Numbered from the stretch's first letter, positions 49,361-60,885 are shown. The stretch: DNA of 64,000 nt from an uncultured Clostridia bacterium (GCA_947630285.1 CANRHD010000008.1:1-64000); one strand, 5' to 3'. The notes: generated from the sequence alone by a model not told the origin. A program made the numbers and translations.

Positions 49361-50611
49361 ATGTATAATGAGGTCTTTAATTCGGCGGAATTTGTTTCAC
49401 GCTTTGACGCCGAGGTCGGCGAGGCAATGGGAGAGGAGCTTGCAAGGCAGAAGAGAAACATTGAGCTTATCGCAAGCGAAAACATTGTTTCTCCGGCGGT
49501 TATGGCGGCAATGGGCAGCGTGCTTACAAACAAGTACGCCGAGGGTTACCCGGCTCACCGTTACTACGGCGGCTGCGAATGTGTTGACATTGTGGAAAAC
49601 ATCGCTATTGAAAGGGTTAAAAAGCTGTTTTCGGCAAACTATGCCAATGTTCAGCCCCATTCGGGCGCACAGGCAAACATTGCGGTTTACTTTGCGCTTC
49701 TTGAACCGGGCGACACGGTAATGGGTATGAATCTTAACGAGGGCGGCCACTTGACTCACGGCAGTCCCGTCAATATGTCGGGCAAATACTTTAACTTTGT
49801 CCCCTACGGCATAAACGGGGACGGTTTTCTCGACTATGACGCATTGGAGAAAAAGGCAAAGGAGTGCAAACCCAAGCTTATCGTGGCAGGCGCTTCGGCT
49901 TATCCGAGAATAATTGATTTTAAACGCATTTCACAGATAGCCAAGGAGGTCGGCGCATATCTTATGGTTGATATGGCGCACATTGCCGGCCTTATCGCCG
50001 CAGGGCTTCACCCGTCGCCCGTACCGTATGCCGATGTCGTCACCTCGACAACTCACAAAACCCTGAGGGGTCCGAGGGGCGGCCTTATTCTCACAAACGA
50101 CGAGGAATTGGGCAAGAAATTTAACAAGGCGATTTTCCCGGGAACTCAGGGCGGTCCGCTTATGCACATTATTGCCGGCAAGGCCGTCTGCTTCGGCGAG
50201 GCCCTTAAACCCGAATTTAAGGAATATCAGCAAAGGGTCATTGACAACTGCCAAGCGCTTGCAAAGGCCATGCTTGACAACGGCTTTAACCTTGTTTCGG
50301 GCGGAAGCGACAATCACCTTATGCTTGTCGATCTGCGCTCAAAGCACATTACGGGCAAGGAGCTTGAACAGAGGCTTGACAAGGTATTTATCACGGCAAA
50401 CAAGAACGCAATCCCGAACGACCCCGAAAAGCCGTTTGTCACAAGCGGTCTTAGGCTCGGAACGCCTGCCGTTACAACGAGGGGCTTCGGTGCGCAGGAA
50501 ATGGTTAAAATCGCAGAATACATTTCCCTTGCCGCAACGGATTTTGACGCCAAGGCGGATTACATACGCAGCGGCGTTACGGAGATTTGCAATAAATATA
50601 CTCTTTATTAA
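49361..50611 (+). CDS. glyA: Serine hydroxymethyltransferase
   Basis: [48 protein letters not shown]; start 49361 favoured by AAAGGAA SD. Confidence 0.96.
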   Translation: MYNEVFNSAEFVSRFDAEVGEAMGEELARQKRNIELIASENIVSPAVMAAMGSVLTNKYAEGYPAHRYYGGCECVDIVENIAIERVKKLFSANYANVQPHSGAQANIAVYFALLEPGDTVMGMNLNEGGHLTHGSPVNMSGKYFNFVPYGINGDGFLDYDALEKKAKECKPKLIVAGASAYPRIIDFKRISQIAKEVGAYLMVDMAHIAGLIAAGLHPSPVPYADVVTSTTHKTLRGPRGGLILTNDEELGKKFNKAIFPGTQGGPLMHIIAGKAVCFGEALKPEFKEYQQRVIDNCQALAKAMLDNGFNLVSGGSDNHLMLVDLRSKHITGKELEQRLDKVFITANKNAIPNDPEKPFVTSGLRLGTPAVTTRGFGAQEMVKIAEYISLAATDFDAKADYIRSGVTEICNKYTLY

Positions 50612-50688
50612 TACAGCTTTAATCCGCATTTCGGCAGGCATTTGATTTTGCCGTAAAACGGCTGTACCGCAGGAAAGGGAGGTTCGTT

Positions 50689-51525
50689 ATGAGGTTTACA
50701 AAAATGCACGGCGCAGGCAACGACTATATTTATGTCAACTGCTTTAAAGAGAGCGTGAAAAATCCCGAAAAATTTTCCGTCAAGGTAAGCGACAGGCATT
50801 TCGGCGTCGGTTCGGACGGCCTTGTGCTTATTTGCCCGAGTGAGGTCGCCGATTTTAAAATGGCGATGTATAATGCCGACGGCTCGCAGGGCAAAATGTG
50901 CGGAAACGCCGCCCGATGCGTTGCCAAATATGTTTACGACAACAAAATGACGGACAAGAAAAATATTTCACTCGAAACCCTCAGCGGAATTAAGTATATT
51001 GAGCTTCGGGTTGAAAACTCTGTTGCCGTTGCCGCAAAGGTGAATATGGGAAGCCCCATATTAAAGGGCAGGGAAATCCCCACAAAATTTGACGGCGACA
51101 CGGTTGTTAGACAAAAATTAACTATCGGCGAAAAAGAATACGAGGTCACCTGCGTTTCCATGGGAAATCCTCACTGCGTGGTGTTTGTTGACGATGTAAA
51201 CGGGCTTGAGCTTGAGAAAATCGGCCCCCTGTTTGAGAACTGCGAGGCGTTCCCCGAAAGGATAAACACGGAGTTTGTCCGCATTGTAAGCGACAGAGAG
51301 TTTGATATGAGGGTCTGGGAACGGGGCTCCGGAGAAACTCTCGCCTGCGGAACGGGGGCGTGCGCCTCTGCGGTGGCTTCGGTACTTAACGGTTACTGCG
51401 GCAGGGACACGGATATAAAGGTAAATTTGAGAGGCGGAACTCTTTATATAAATTGGAGCGCCGGGGGCGATGTTTTTATGACGGGCCCGGCCGAAAAAAT
51501 TTGCGACGGAGAAACAGAAGAATAA
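50689..51525 (+). CDS. dapF: Diaminopimelate epimerase
   Basis: MRFTKMHGAGNDYIYVNCF, CGNAARC, ACGTGACAS. Confidence 0.96.
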   Translation: MRFTKMHGAGNDYIYVNCFKESVKNPEKFSVKVSDRHFGVGSDGLVLICPSEVADFKMAMYNADGSQGKMCGNAARCVAKYVYDNKMTDKKNISLETLSGIKYIELRVENSVAVAAKVNMGSPILKGREIPTKFDGDTVVRQKLTIGEKEYEVTCVSMGNPHCVVFVDDVNGLELEKIGPLFENCEAFPERINTEFVRIVSDREFDMRVWERGSGETLACGTGACASAVASVLNGYCGRDTDIKVNLRGGTLYINWSAGGDVFMTGPAEKICDGETEE

Positions 51526-51543
51526 AACAGACGGAGGAAGATT

Positions 51544-52767
51544 ATGAAAATTAACGAAAACTTTTTAAAAATCGAAAGCAGTTATCTTTTTTCAAACATA
51601 GCAAAAAAGGTTAAGGAATATTCGCAGGCAAACCCCGAAAAGGCCAAAAACATAATAAGGCTCGGAATAGGCGATGTAACCCGTCCTCTTGCGCCGGCCT
51701 GCATCGAGGCCATGCACAAGGCCGTAGACGAGATGTCAAGGGGCGAGACCTTCAGGGGCTATCCGCCGGAGTACGGCTATGATTTTTTGCTTGAGGCGAT
51801 AAGGGACAACGATTATAAGGCGAGGGGCGTGGAAATTGATGTCTCCGAGATATTCGTAAGCGACGGCGCAAAGAGCGACACGGGAAATATCGGCGATATT
51901 TTCTCGCTTCAAAACAAGGTTGCCATCTGCGATCCAGTTTACCCCGTTTATGTTGACACAAATGTTATGTCCGGCCGTTCGGGGGATAAAAAGGACGGAA
52001 AATGGTCAAACATTTACTATATGCCCTGCCTTGCGGAGAATAATTTTCTTCCCCGTATTCCCGAGGAAAAGGTGGATTTGATTTACCTTTGCTTCCCCAA
52101 CAATCCCACGGGTATGGCGATTACAAAGGAACAGCTTAAAAAGTGGGTTGACTACGCAAACGAAAACAATGCGGTAATACTCTATGACGCCGCCTATGAG
52201 GCGTTTATAACCGAGGACGATGTACCGCATACGATTTATGAAATAGAGGGCGCAAAAACCTGCGCCATTGAGTTTAAATCATTTTCCAAAACAGCCGGCT
52301 TTACGGGCGTGCGCTGCGGCTACACGGTTGTTCCGCACGAGCTGAAGACTGCCGACGGCGCTGAGCTCAACAAGCTTTGGGCAAGGCGTCAGGCGACAAA
52401 ATTCAACGGCGTTTCCTACATAACGCAGAGAGCTGCCGAAGCTGTCTATTCACCGCAGGGCAAACAGCAGGTAAGGGAAATAATCAGCTATTATCAGCAT
52501 AACGCCAAGACAATTTACGAGGGACTTAAATCCTGCGGCTTCGAGGTCTACGGTGCAAAAAATTCCCCCTATGTATGGCTTAAAACGCCCGAAAATATGG
52601 GAAGCTGGGAGTTCTTTGATATGCTTCTTGACAAATTGCAGGTGGTAGGCACTCCCGGCGAGGGCTTCGGCCCCAACGGCGAGGGATACTTCAGGCTCAC
52701 CGCATTCGGCTCCAGGGAAAATACCGAGAAAGCGGTCGAGAGGATTAAAAATTATTTTGCAAAATAA
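51544..52767 (+). CDS. dapL: LL-diaminopimelate aminotransferase
   Basis: [43 protein letters not shown]. Confidence 0.95.
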   Translation: MKINENFLKIESSYLFSNIAKKVKEYSQANPEKAKNIIRLGIGDVTRPLAPACIEAMHKAVDEMSRGETFRGYPPEYGYDFLLEAIRDNDYKARGVEIDVSEIFVSDGAKSDTGNIGDIFSLQNKVAICDPVYPVYVDTNVMSGRSGDKKDGKWSNIYYMPCLAENNFLPRIPEEKVDLIYLCFPNNPTGMAITKEQLKKWVDYANENNAVILYDAAYEAFITEDDVPHTIYEIEGAKTCAIEFKSFSKTAGFTGVRCGYTVVPHELKTADGAELNKLWARRQATKFNGVSYITQRAAEAVYSPQGKQQVREIISYYQHNAKTIYEGLKSCGFEVYGAKNSPYVWLKTPENMGSWEFFDMLLDKLQVVGTPGEGFGPNGEGYFRLTAFGSRENTEKAVERIKNYFAK

Positions 52768-52802
52768 CTTTTGCTTTTGGAAAGACTAAACAAAAGGAGA
52801 AT

Positions 52803-54236
52803 ATGATGAAGGATATTTACGAAAGCCCCTTAAATTCGAGGTATTCAAGCGCCGAGATGAAATTTGTTTTTTCTCCCGATTTTAAATTCAGAACCTGGAG
52901 AAAGCTTTGGATAGCCCTTGCCGAGAGCGAAAAGGAGCTGGGTCTTAATATTACAGACGAACAGATTGCCGAATTAAAGGCCCATGCCGACGATATAAAT
53001 TACGAGGTTGCCGAGGAGAGGGAAAAGCTTGTTCGCCACGATGTAATGAGCCATGTTTACGCCTACGGCGTGCAATGCCCCGGCGCAAAGGGCATAATTC
53101 ACCTGGGCGCAACCTCCTGCTATGTGGGCGATAACACCGATGTCATTATTATGACGACCGCCCTGAAAATCGTCCGCAAAAAGCTTGTAAACCTTATAAA
53201 CGGGCTTTCGGAATTTGCGCTTAAATATAAGGATATGCCCTGCCTTGCATATACGCACTATCAGCCGGCACAGCCTACAACGGTCGGCAAGCGTGCATCG
53301 CTTTGGCTTTCCGACCTTGTAATGGATATGCGCTCGCTTGAATTTCAGCTTTCCCAGATGCGTCTGCTCGGCTCAAAGGGCACAACGGGAACGCAGGCTT
53401 CGTTTGTCGAGCTGTTTAACGGTGATTCGGAAAAAATAAAGGAGCTTGATAAAAAAATAGCCCGTAAAATGGGCTTTGAAAGCTGTTTTGCCGTCTCCGG
53501 CCAGACCTATTCGAGGAAGCTTGACTACAATGTGCTTTCCGTGCTTTCGCAGATTGCGCAGTCGGCGTATAAGTTTTCGGGCGACCTGAGAATGTTACAG
53601 CACGAAAAGGAAATCGAAGAGCCGTTTGAAAAAAATCAGATAGGCTCGTCCGCCATGGCATATAAGAGGAACCCGATGAGAAGCGAGCGAATTTCATCGC
53701 TTGCAAGGTATGTAATCGCCGATTCAATAAACCCTGCGATTACGGCCTCCACCCAATGGTTCGAGAGAACGCTTGACGACTCGGCAAACAAGAGAATAAG
53801 CGTACCCGAGGCCTTCCTTGCCATCGACGCCGTGCTGGAGCTTTACATTAATGTTGTCGACGGTCTTGTGGTTTACCCGAAAATGATAGAAAAGCACCTC
53901 CTGGCGGAGCTTCCGTTTATGGCTACCGAAAACATTATGATGGCGGCGGTAAAAAAGGGCGGCGACAGGCAGGAACTGCACGAGAGAATAAGGGTACATT
54001 CCATGGACGCAGGCAGGGTCGTCAAGGTTGAGGGCAAGCCCAACGATTTAATTGACAGAATTGCCGCAGACGAGATGTTCTCGCTTACAAAAGAGGAAAT
54101 TCTCGCCCAGATGAAGCCCTCCAACTTTGTCGGCAGAGCGCCCGAGCAGGTTGAGGATTTTATCGAGGCGGAGGTTAAGCCCATAATCGAAAAATATAAA
54201 GACGAGCTTGGCTTGAGCGTGGAAATAAAGGTCTGA
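52803..54236 (+). CDS. purB: Adenylosuccinate lyase
   Basis: GSSAMAYKRNPMRSERI, HLGATSCYVGDNTD. Confidence 0.95.
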   Translation: MMKDIYESPLNSRYSSAEMKFVFSPDFKFRTWRKLWIALAESEKELGLNITDEQIAELKAHADDINYEVAEEREKLVRHDVMSHVYAYGVQCPGAKGIIHLGATSCYVGDNTDVIIMTTALKIVRKKLVNLINGLSEFALKYKDMPCLAYTHYQPAQPTTVGKRASLWLSDLVMDMRSLEFQLSQMRLLGSKGTTGTQASFVELFNGDSEKIKELDKKIARKMGFESCFAVSGQTYSRKLDYNVLSVLSQIAQSAYKFSGDLRMLQHEKEIEEPFEKNQIGSSAMAYKRNPMRSERISSLARYVIADSINPAITASTQWFERTLDDSANKRISVPEAFLAIDAVLELYINVVDGLVVYPKMIEKHLLAELPFMATENIMMAAVKKGGDRQELHERIRVHSMDAGRVVKVEGKPNDLIDRIAADEMFSLTKEEILAQMKPSNFVGRAPEQVEDFIEAEVKPIIEKYKDELGLSVEIKV

Positions 54237-54262
54237 AAAATCTTTTATAAGAAGTTGATTTT

Positions 54263-55228
54263 ATGAATTATTTAAAAGAAAAATGCCCCGTTTGCGAAAA
54301 AGAATTTACACAGGAGGACGATACGGTTGTCTGTCCAGTTTGCGGCACTCCTCATCACAGGGAATGTTACGAAAGTCTCGGCAGATGTAAAAACGAGGCG
54401 CTCCATTCGGAGGGCTTTGAGTGGACGCCGTCTAATACAAACGAGACGGTGCAGGCGGAAAACGACGGTCATCAAATTATATTTTGTCCCAACTGCGGCA
54501 GAGAGAACCCCGCTTCCGAGCCCGTGTGCTTAAACTGCGGCGAAAGGCTTTACAACAATTTGAACGGCTCCGCACCCCGTCCCGTAATGCTTCCGAATAT
54601 GCAAAACGAGCAGTTTTCCGACAATGTCATAAGAATTTCGCCCGACGATACAATCGGCGGCAACAAGGTGTCCGATGTTGCCGAGTTTGTTCAGTTAAAC
54701 GCAAACAGGTATATTCCCAAGTTTTATAAAATGGAAAAGACGGGCAAAAAGCTGAGCTTTAACTGGGCGTCGTTTTTCTTTTCCCCGTACTGGTTCTTTT
54801 TCAGAAAAATGCATGTTACCGGGTTTATTATAATGCTTATTTCTATTTTGATTACGGGCGTCTGCACCACCGATAGGGTAACCGCTTTCACAAAGGAATA
54901 CACCAATGCGGTCGAGCAGTATTATGCAGGCGAAATAAGCGACGAGGAGTTTGCGGAAATTTCAAACAAGATAGCAGAGCTTCCCGAGATTGCGGTTATG
55001 AGCGTTTCGGGTTTTGCAATAAAGCTTTTCTGCGGAATGTTTGGAAATTATCTTTACAAGAAAAAGGTTGAAAAGGAAATAGGCGATTGCTGGCAAAATG
55101 CGTCCTCCCCGGAGGAATACAGGTTTATGCTGTTTAAACGGGGCGGCATATCGGGAATTATGTGCGGACTTTCCATAGTCGGCTACTTCTGTGCGGATCA
55201 AATTCTGACAATGCTTTTATTAAGGTAA
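54263..55228 (+). CDS. Prokaryotic RING-finger/zinc-ribbon protein with DUF2628-like membrane domain
   Basis: CPVCEKEFTQEDDTVVCPVCGTPHHRECYESLGRC, FCPNCGRENPASEPVCLNCGERL, FNWASFFFSPYWFFFRKMHVTG. Confidence 0.8.
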   Translation: MNYLKEKCPVCEKEFTQEDDTVVCPVCGTPHHRECYESLGRCKNEALHSEGFEWTPSNTNETVQAENDGHQIIFCPNCGRENPASEPVCLNCGERLYNNLNGSAPRPVMLPNMQNEQFSDNVIRISPDDTIGGNKVSDVAEFVQLNANRYIPKFYKMEKTGKKLSFNWASFFFSPYWFFFRKMHVTGFIIMLISILITGVCTTDRVTAFTKEYTNAVEQYYAGEISDEEFAEISNKIAELPEIAVMSVSGFAIKLFCGMFGNYLYKKKVEKEIGDCWQNASSPEEYRFMLFKRGGISGIMCGLSIVGYFCADQILTMLLLR

Positions 55229-55241
55229 AGGAGAACAGATT

Positions 55242-56126
55242 ATGAAAATTACAAAGGCCATTATTCCGGCCGCCGGACTCGGAACGAGGGTGCTTCCGGC
55301 GTCGAAATCCGTTCCCAAGGAGATGCTCAATATTGTAGATAAGCCGGCAATTCAGTATATTGTAGAGGAAGCGGTTGCCGCCGGCATTACGGATATTTTG
55401 ATAATCACGAACAGGGGAAAGGGCGCTATCGAGGATCACTTTGACCACTCCTTTGAGCTTGAGGCAAACCTTAAGGGCAATGCGTCAAAGAAGAAAATTT
55501 ATGACGATGTGGTTTACCCGTCCAATCTTGCAAATATTTATTTTATCAGGCAAAAGGAAACTAAAGGCCTGGCAAACGCCATCGCCTGCGCCGAAAAATT
55601 CATAGGCGGCGAGCCCTTTGCGATACTTTACGGCGACGATGTAATTGCTTCGCCCGAGGGAAAGCCCGTAATCGGCCAGCTCATCGACGCTTACGAAAAA
55701 TACGGGGTCGGCTGTGTAGGGGTAAAGGAGGTTCCGAGAGCAGAGGTTCCAAAATACTGTTCGCTTGATGTTACGCCGCTTGAGGAAAACATTATGAGCG
55801 TTCACAACATTATAGAAAAGCCTGCGCCCGAGCAGATAGTATCATGTTATTCGATACTCGGCAGGGTGGTTATGCCGCCCTCGATTTTCGACTACATCAG
55901 GCGTACCCCGACCGATGAAAAGCACGGAGAGGTACTTTTTACCGATTCCATGGTAATGCTCGCAAGGGACGGCAGTCTGAACGCCGTTGACTTTGACGGC
56001 AAGCGTTACGATATGGGCAATAAGCTCGGAATTATGAAGGCGAATTGCGAATTTGCTTTGAACCATGAGGAAATAGGAGAAGATTTTAAGGAATATCTGA
56101 AGCAGTTGGTAAAGGATTTTGATTGA
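55242..56126 (+). CDS. galU: UTP-glucose-1-phosphate uridylyltransferase
   Basis: KAIIPAAGLGTRVLPASKSVPKEMLNIVDKPAIQYIVEEAV. Confidence 0.96.
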   Translation: MKITKAIIPAAGLGTRVLPASKSVPKEMLNIVDKPAIQYIVEEAVAAGITDILIITNRGKGAIEDHFDHSFELEANLKGNASKKKIYDDVVYPSNLANIYFIRQKETKGLANAIACAEKFIGGEPFAILYGDDVIASPEGKPVIGQLIDAYEKYGVGCVGVKEVPRAEVPKYCSLDVTPLEENIMSVHNIIEKPAPEQIVSCYSILGRVVMPPSIFDYIRRTPTDEKHGEVLFTDSMVMLARDGSLNAVDFDGKRYDMGNKLGIMKANCEFALNHEEIGEDFKEYLKQLVKDFD

Positions 56127-56167
56127 TAAGGATTTGCAGATATTTAATTTAATTCATTTTCATATTG

Positions 56168-56199
56168 AAAAATGTGCGTCCTGCTCGGGCGCACATTTT
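56168..56199 (+). terminator. Rho-independent terminator after galU
   Basis: AAAATGTGCGTCCTGCTCGGGCGCACATTTTC. Confidence 0.75.
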
Positions 56200-56239
56200 C
56201 TTGTTGTATAAAAGTTCCGTAAATTAAAAAAACCGAGAA

Positions 56240-56493
56240 TTCAGCCTGTCGATAAACTGTTTTGCGAAGCAAAATGTCAAAAGTTTTCGGCCGCCTTTTT
56301 CAAAAGGCGGTGAGGTCGAGGGGCAAAGCCCCCGTCGCAGTCCGCAGACTGCGAAATTCTTGTGCCTAAGGCGAGGGGCGCAAAACAGTCCGGTGGACTG
56401 TTTTGCGGTGGGGAACCCACGCATGGGGTTCACCATAATCTTACTACTTTAGTGCATATTGCAAAGCGATACATACTTTTTCTACACACTGAA
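56240..56493 (+). repeat. Modular intergenic repeat, copy E (full length, about 254 bp)
   Basis: TTCAGCCTGTCGATAAACTG..CACACTGAA; colinear with copy B. Confidence 0.9.
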
Positions 56494-56519
56494 TTAAAGC
56501 TTATTGTTAATTGCGTCTT

Positions 56520-59500
56520 TTATTCTTTGGGCAAAGGTTTTTTGCCGTGCTTTTTACGCCATTTGTCGGATAAGATATTAAGCGCTATCAGCAGGGGAAC
56601 GGTAACACATACCCAAACAGCGGTTTCGGATAACGGCTCGTCTGCGCCGGTTTTCGGAATGGAATGTGCTGTATGATTGCCGCCTTTAATATCTTCGCCC
56701 TTGTTTTCGGGGGCGCTTTGAGATGCAGAGCCGCCTGTTTGTTCGGTAAAATCGCCGTCTGTCGGCGTTTCGGTGTTGTTCGGCCCTTTTGTGTCCGTGT
56801 CGGAAGCGTCTGTGTTTTTGTCGGGTTCTGCCGGAGTTTCGCTGTCGGAATTTTCGCCGCCATTGATTTCCCCTTTATCGGGGCTGTCCGTCCCGTCGTC
56901 CTGTGCGGCATAAATTTCATATTCCAGCCGTTCCAAACCGCTGTAGTTGCCAATGCCCTCTACGGTCAGATATGCCGTGCCGACGCCCGTATTGTTATAG
57001 TACCTGACGGTATAATCTTTGCCGTTTTCAAGCACCCTGCCGTCTTTATATACCGTTACAACGGGTTCAACCGCCGAACCGTTGTACTGCGTACTGCCCT
57101 CCACGGTTATATCGTCGGCAGTAAACGGGCAGGGTCTTATTGTAAAGTTGTACGAGCGCTCGCCCTCATAGCGGCCTATACCGCAGACGGTTACGGTCGC
57201 CGTGCCGGCGTTTACATTGTTTTCAAGGCGCACCGTGTAGTCTACGCCCTCTTTCAAAAGCTCAGAGCCGAAGTAGACCTCCATTTTCGGCTTCAGCGGA
57301 GAGCCGTTATAGGTTTCGGTCATATTCGTTTCGGAGAAAACGGTAAACGAGTAAACGCTGTTTTTGTAAATCCTAAACGATTTTTCTGTAACTCCGCTGT
57401 AATTGCCTATGCCCCTTATGATTACCGACGCCGTACCGCTCTCAATATTGTTTAGGTATTCAACGGTGTAATCGACATTTTCTCTAAGCTCTTTGCCGTC
57501 CGAGGTTACGGTTATTTCGGGTCTTATTTCACCGCCGGTATATTCTCTGTCGGCAATTTCCGAAACGGTTGCACGGGAAATATCTTTACCGAAAATTTTA
57601 AACTGCACACGAACCGTGCCGTCGAAATTGCCCAGACCGTAAATTACCGCAGTACCGAAACCGACATCTGTATTCTCAAACCATTTCACCTCGTAATCCT
57701 TGCCGTAGACGAGCGTAAAACCGTTCCATGTAAGCGTGGGAACGGGTCTGATTTCCTCGCCCGTATATACGCTGTCGGGAATTTTGAGAACCTTTGCTTC
57801 CGAGATGTCACGGCGCACAATGTTGTAAAAGTATTTGTTCGAGCCCGTGTAATTGCCTATGCCCGTAAGAGTAAAGAACATTGTGCCGTAATCGGATTTT
57901 GAGCTGTATTTTATGTTGTAATCAACGCCCTCCACCAAAAGAACATCTCCGTTTTTGACCGTGACGGCAGGTCTTATCTCTTCGCCGGAATACATATTGT
58001 CTTCAACATACTCCACCGTGAGCTGTGCAATATCGCACTTTGTTATCGTAAAGGGTTTACCCATTTCGGGCAGGCCCTCAAAATCGCCGATAAAATTAAT
58101 TGTGACAAGGCCCGTGCCGACCGCCCTGTTGTCGCTGTATTTAACGGTGTAATCCTTTTCGGGGGTTAGCGTCATTCCGCTTATGCTGACAATTATACTC
58201 GGGCATACAGCCTTGCCCGTGTAGGGGAATTGAGCCTTATTCGGAATGTCAATATTAATAACATTTAAGGGAATGTTGTTTTCTGTCGCAAAGGCGTAGG
58301 GCGTGGACAGCTCGCTGCAATAGAAGGTTATTTTGCCGTCCTTTTCAAACGCCTCGTCGGAGATAAACAGGCCGTCGTAACCGAAAATCGCAATTTTAAG
58401 CGACGGGCAGTTTGCAAAGGCCCTGTCGCCTAAGAACTTGCACTTTAAGAGGTTGATTTTTTCAAGCCTTTGGCAGTTTTCAAAAGCGCAGTCGCCTATG
58501 GAGGTAATGTTGCGCAGGTCGATTTCACGGATTTGACTGCCCCTGAACATATTGTCGGCAATCAGGTTAAAATCTCCGTCACGGAAAGTAATTTTTTCGA
58601 CCGAGGAGTTTTCAAAGGCGCAGTATCCCCTGTACGGCGAGGAGGTTTGGCTTGAAGAGGCAAGGGTTACTTTGCCCGTAAGCTCCAGCTCTTTTAGATT
58701 TTTAACGCCGCTGAAGGAAAAGTTGAAAATTTTGAGAACCTTGTCGGGGCTTGCCGCCGCATTTTCGGTCGAATACGAGCCGCCGTTTTTGCAGGCAGGG
58801 TATTTAATCAGCGCAATACCGTCGGTATCACGGTAATAAAGCACGCCGTTATCGGAAAAATATTTTTGATTGTTCGGCGAAACCTCCACGGCTTCGAGCG
58901 ACGGGAGATTTTCAAGCCCTATCGATTCGGGCGTATCGGCAAAGCTTTCGCCCAGGCGCAGACGCTTTAGTCCGGTGCAGCCGCCGAATACGCTTTCCGT
59001 ATAGCTGACGCTGTCAAAGGTCTTAAGGCGGTCGGGCAGAGTGATAACCTGAAGCCCCGTGCAGTCCGCAAACGCTCGGCTTTCAATGTAACAATAGCTG
59101 TTTTTCAGCCTGTCAAAATCAAAATGCGTAAGCGCCGAACAGCCCCGTAACGCCTGACCGCCTATCTTGTCAAGACGGTCATAGTTAATGATATTGTCAA
59201 GCGCTTCGTTCGTGAGCTTTTTACAGCCGTTAAAAACATTTGACGGCAGGCTTGTAAATTTATTTGCGCTGTTGACCGTTTCAAGACTTTCACAGCCGGA
59301 GAACATACCTGTCGCCAAAAGCTTTACGCTCGCCTCTTTAAGAGCCGTGCAGGCGCTGAAAGCGTAATACTGCTGTCCGCTTTGGGTGTCGAGAACGGCG
59401 GTTTTGAGCCTGTCACAGCCGTAGAATACATTTGACCTCAGACTTACGCCCTCGGGAACATACAGCTGCTTAATGCCGCACTGTGAAAAGGCGTAATTAT

Positions 59501-59870
59501 ACACATTGCAGGTTATACCGTCCGCAAAGGAAATTTCTTCAAGCGTGGGGTTGTATGCAAAGGCGTTTTCGCGGATTTCCGTTACGCTTTTCGGAATATA
59601 TACGGATTTAAGCGGCTGTCCGCTGAATACGGAGGAATTGATTTTACAGACCGCCGTTTCGTCAATGGTGTCGGGTATGACAAGGTCAATATCCGTATTT
59701 GCCGAGGAAAAGCCCGTTATAGTTATCTTTGAGCCTGAATTTACATATTTGTATGTGTTGCCGTCTTTGTCGGTGTATGTTAAATCCTCGCCGAAGCAGG
59801 CAAGCGTAAAAACCGACATTATCAAGGTTATAAATATTACCGTAAGCGAATACTTTAAAGTCTTTTTCAT
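56520..59870 (-). CDS. BspA-like leucine-rich repeat surface protein with about six GNY-type repeats and C-terminal anchor
   Basis: LRR_5-type repeats, about six copies of (Y.G..I.P...DYTV.Y.NN...GTA.V...GIGNY.G), IPKTG + TM + basic tail. Confidence 0.85.
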   Translation of the reverse strand: MKKTLKYSLTVIFITLIMSVFTLACFGEDLTYTDKDGNTYKYVNSGSKITITGFSSANTDIDLVIPDTIDETAVCKINSSVFSGQPLKSVYIPKSVTEIRENAFAYNPTLEEISFADGITCNVYNYAFSQCGIKQLYVPEGVSLRSNVFYGCDRLKTAVLDTQSGQQYYAFSACTALKEASVKLLATGMFSGCESLETVNSANKFTSLPSNVFNGCKKLTNEALDNIINYDRLDKIGGQALRGCSALTHFDFDRLKNSYCYIESRAFADCTGLQVITLPDRLKTFDSVSYTESVFGGCTGLKRLRLGESFADTPESIGLENLPSLEAVEVSPNNQKYFSDNGVLYYRDTDGIALIKYPACKNGGSYSTENAAASPDKVLKIFNFSFSGVKNLKELELTGKVTLASSSQTSSPYRGYCAFENSSVEKITFRDGDFNLIADNMFRGSQIREIDLRNITSIGDCAFENCQRLEKINLLKCKFLGDRAFANCPSLKIAIFGYDGLFISDEAFEKDGKITFYCSELSTPYAFATENNIPLNVINIDIPNKAQFPYTGKAVCPSIIVSISGMTLTPEKDYTVKYSDNRAVGTGLVTINFIGDFEGLPEMGKPFTITKCDIAQLTVEYVEDNMYSGEEIRPAVTVKNGDVLLVEGVDYNIKYSSKSDYGTMFFTLTGIGNYTGSNKYFYNIVRRDISEAKVLKIPDSVYTGEEIRPVPTLTWNGFTLVYGKDYEVKWFENTDVGFGTAVIYGLGNFDGTVRVQFKIFGKDISRATVSEIADREYTGGEIRPEITVTSDGKELRENVDYTVEYLNNIESGTASVIIRGIGNYSGVTEKSFRIYKNSVYSFTVFSETNMTETYNGSPLKPKMEVYFGSELLKEGVDYTVRLENNVNAGTATVTVCGIGRYEGERSYNFTIRPCPFTADDITVEGSTQYNGSAVEPVVTVYKDGRVLENGKDYTVRYYNNTGVGTAYLTVEGIGNYSGLERLEYEIYAAQDDGTDSPDKGEINGGENSDSETPAEPDKNTDASDTDTKGPNNTETPTDGDFTEQTGGSASQSAPENKGEDIKGGNHTAHSIPKTGADEPLSETAVWVCVTVPLLIALNILSDKWRKKHGKKPLPKE

Positions 59871-59872
59871 AA

Positions 59873-60871
59873 TTATGCCTCCTCTACTCTTATAAGAAAG
59901 CTGAACGAACAGCCCTCATATGTTACGGTTACAATCCTGTTTACGGGGCTTTCGGTAGAAAAGCCGTGTATATCGCAGGAAGATACGGGGATCTGCTTCC
60001 GACTGCCGTTATCGTAAAGCGCCGTTATGGTAAGGCCGCTGAAATCCGCCGCTTCCCCGACCTTGTAATCCCGTTTAAAATCGGACCCGTATGACGGCGA
60101 AAGCTTGATTATTTGCGGCGCCGCCGTCTCGTACTCGTCCTCCCTGATAAACGGCTTTTTCGTTGTGGTTTCGGCAGGCTCGGAAGTGGGAGGCTCCTCC
60201 GGGGAAAGAACCTGATGCAGGCTCGGGTCCTTGGGCTTCACCGAACTCTGCGAGGGACTGCCTGTCGTTTCCGGGGGATTTTTTGTATGCGAATTTTTTA
60301 CTGCGGCTTCGGTTGCGGTTACGGCGTCCGAAGCGGCATCGGCGGACGGGATAGTCCGAATTTCGGTCTTATCCCCGAAAGGCTCGGAGACGGGTTCGGA
60401 AGCCTTTTTGGTAACGCTCCCGTCAGTAGTTGAGGGCGAGTCGGGCGTTGGGTCCTGCCGCTCCCCGATGAAGATACTGCGGACCGCCCTCGCAACATTT
60501 GCCAGCACATCTACGCCCGTGGTTTTTTCCGTTACCGTGTTCGCCGTAAAAATTAACGCCAGCACCGCACAGGCGGCGATTGCCGTTTGAAGCGTGCGCC
60601 TTATGTATTTCCGCTTTTGAATATCGGAAACACGGTTTAAAAATTCGTCCGAGCTTTGCAGTTTGCCGAGAACACGCAGAACGCCGTATTCGCTTTGCAT
60701 ATCGTTGAGCAAATCGCAGTATTCGTCTATCAAATCAAAATCCGCTTCGCCGTCCGCTTTCATAAGCTCGTCGTCTATCAGAGCGTTTAACAGTTCGGCA
60801 AGCTCGTTTTTAAGCGGGCCGTCGTTAAAAATACGAAGCGCAATTTCTCTGTTAAAAACAATCGTATTCAT
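59873..60871 (-). CDS. Single-pass membrane protein with C-terminal bacterial Ig-like domain; probable anti-sigma/sensor
   Basis: About 95-aa cytoplasmic N-terminus, TM AIAACAVLALIFTANTV, Pro/Thr linker, Ig-like DFSGLTITALYDNGSRKQIPVSS..VTVTYEG; adjacent to ECF sigma gene. Confidence 0.65.
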   Translation of the reverse strand: MNTIVFNREIALRIFNDGPLKNELAELLNALIDDELMKADGEADFDLIDEYCDLLNDMQSEYGVLRVLGKLQSSDEFLNRVSDIQKRKYIRRTLQTAIAACAVLALIFTANTVTEKTTGVDVLANVARAVRSIFIGERQDPTPDSPSTTDGSVTKKASEPVSEPFGDKTEIRTIPSADAASDAVTATEAAVKNSHTKNPPETTGSPSQSSVKPKDPSLHQVLSPEEPPTSEPAETTTKKPFIREDEYETAAPQIIKLSPSYGSDFKRDYKVGEAADFSGLTITALYDNGSRKQIPVSSCDIHGFSTESPVNRIVTVTYEGCSFSFLIRVEEA

Positions 60872-60885
60872 CTAATTCCGCCTTT

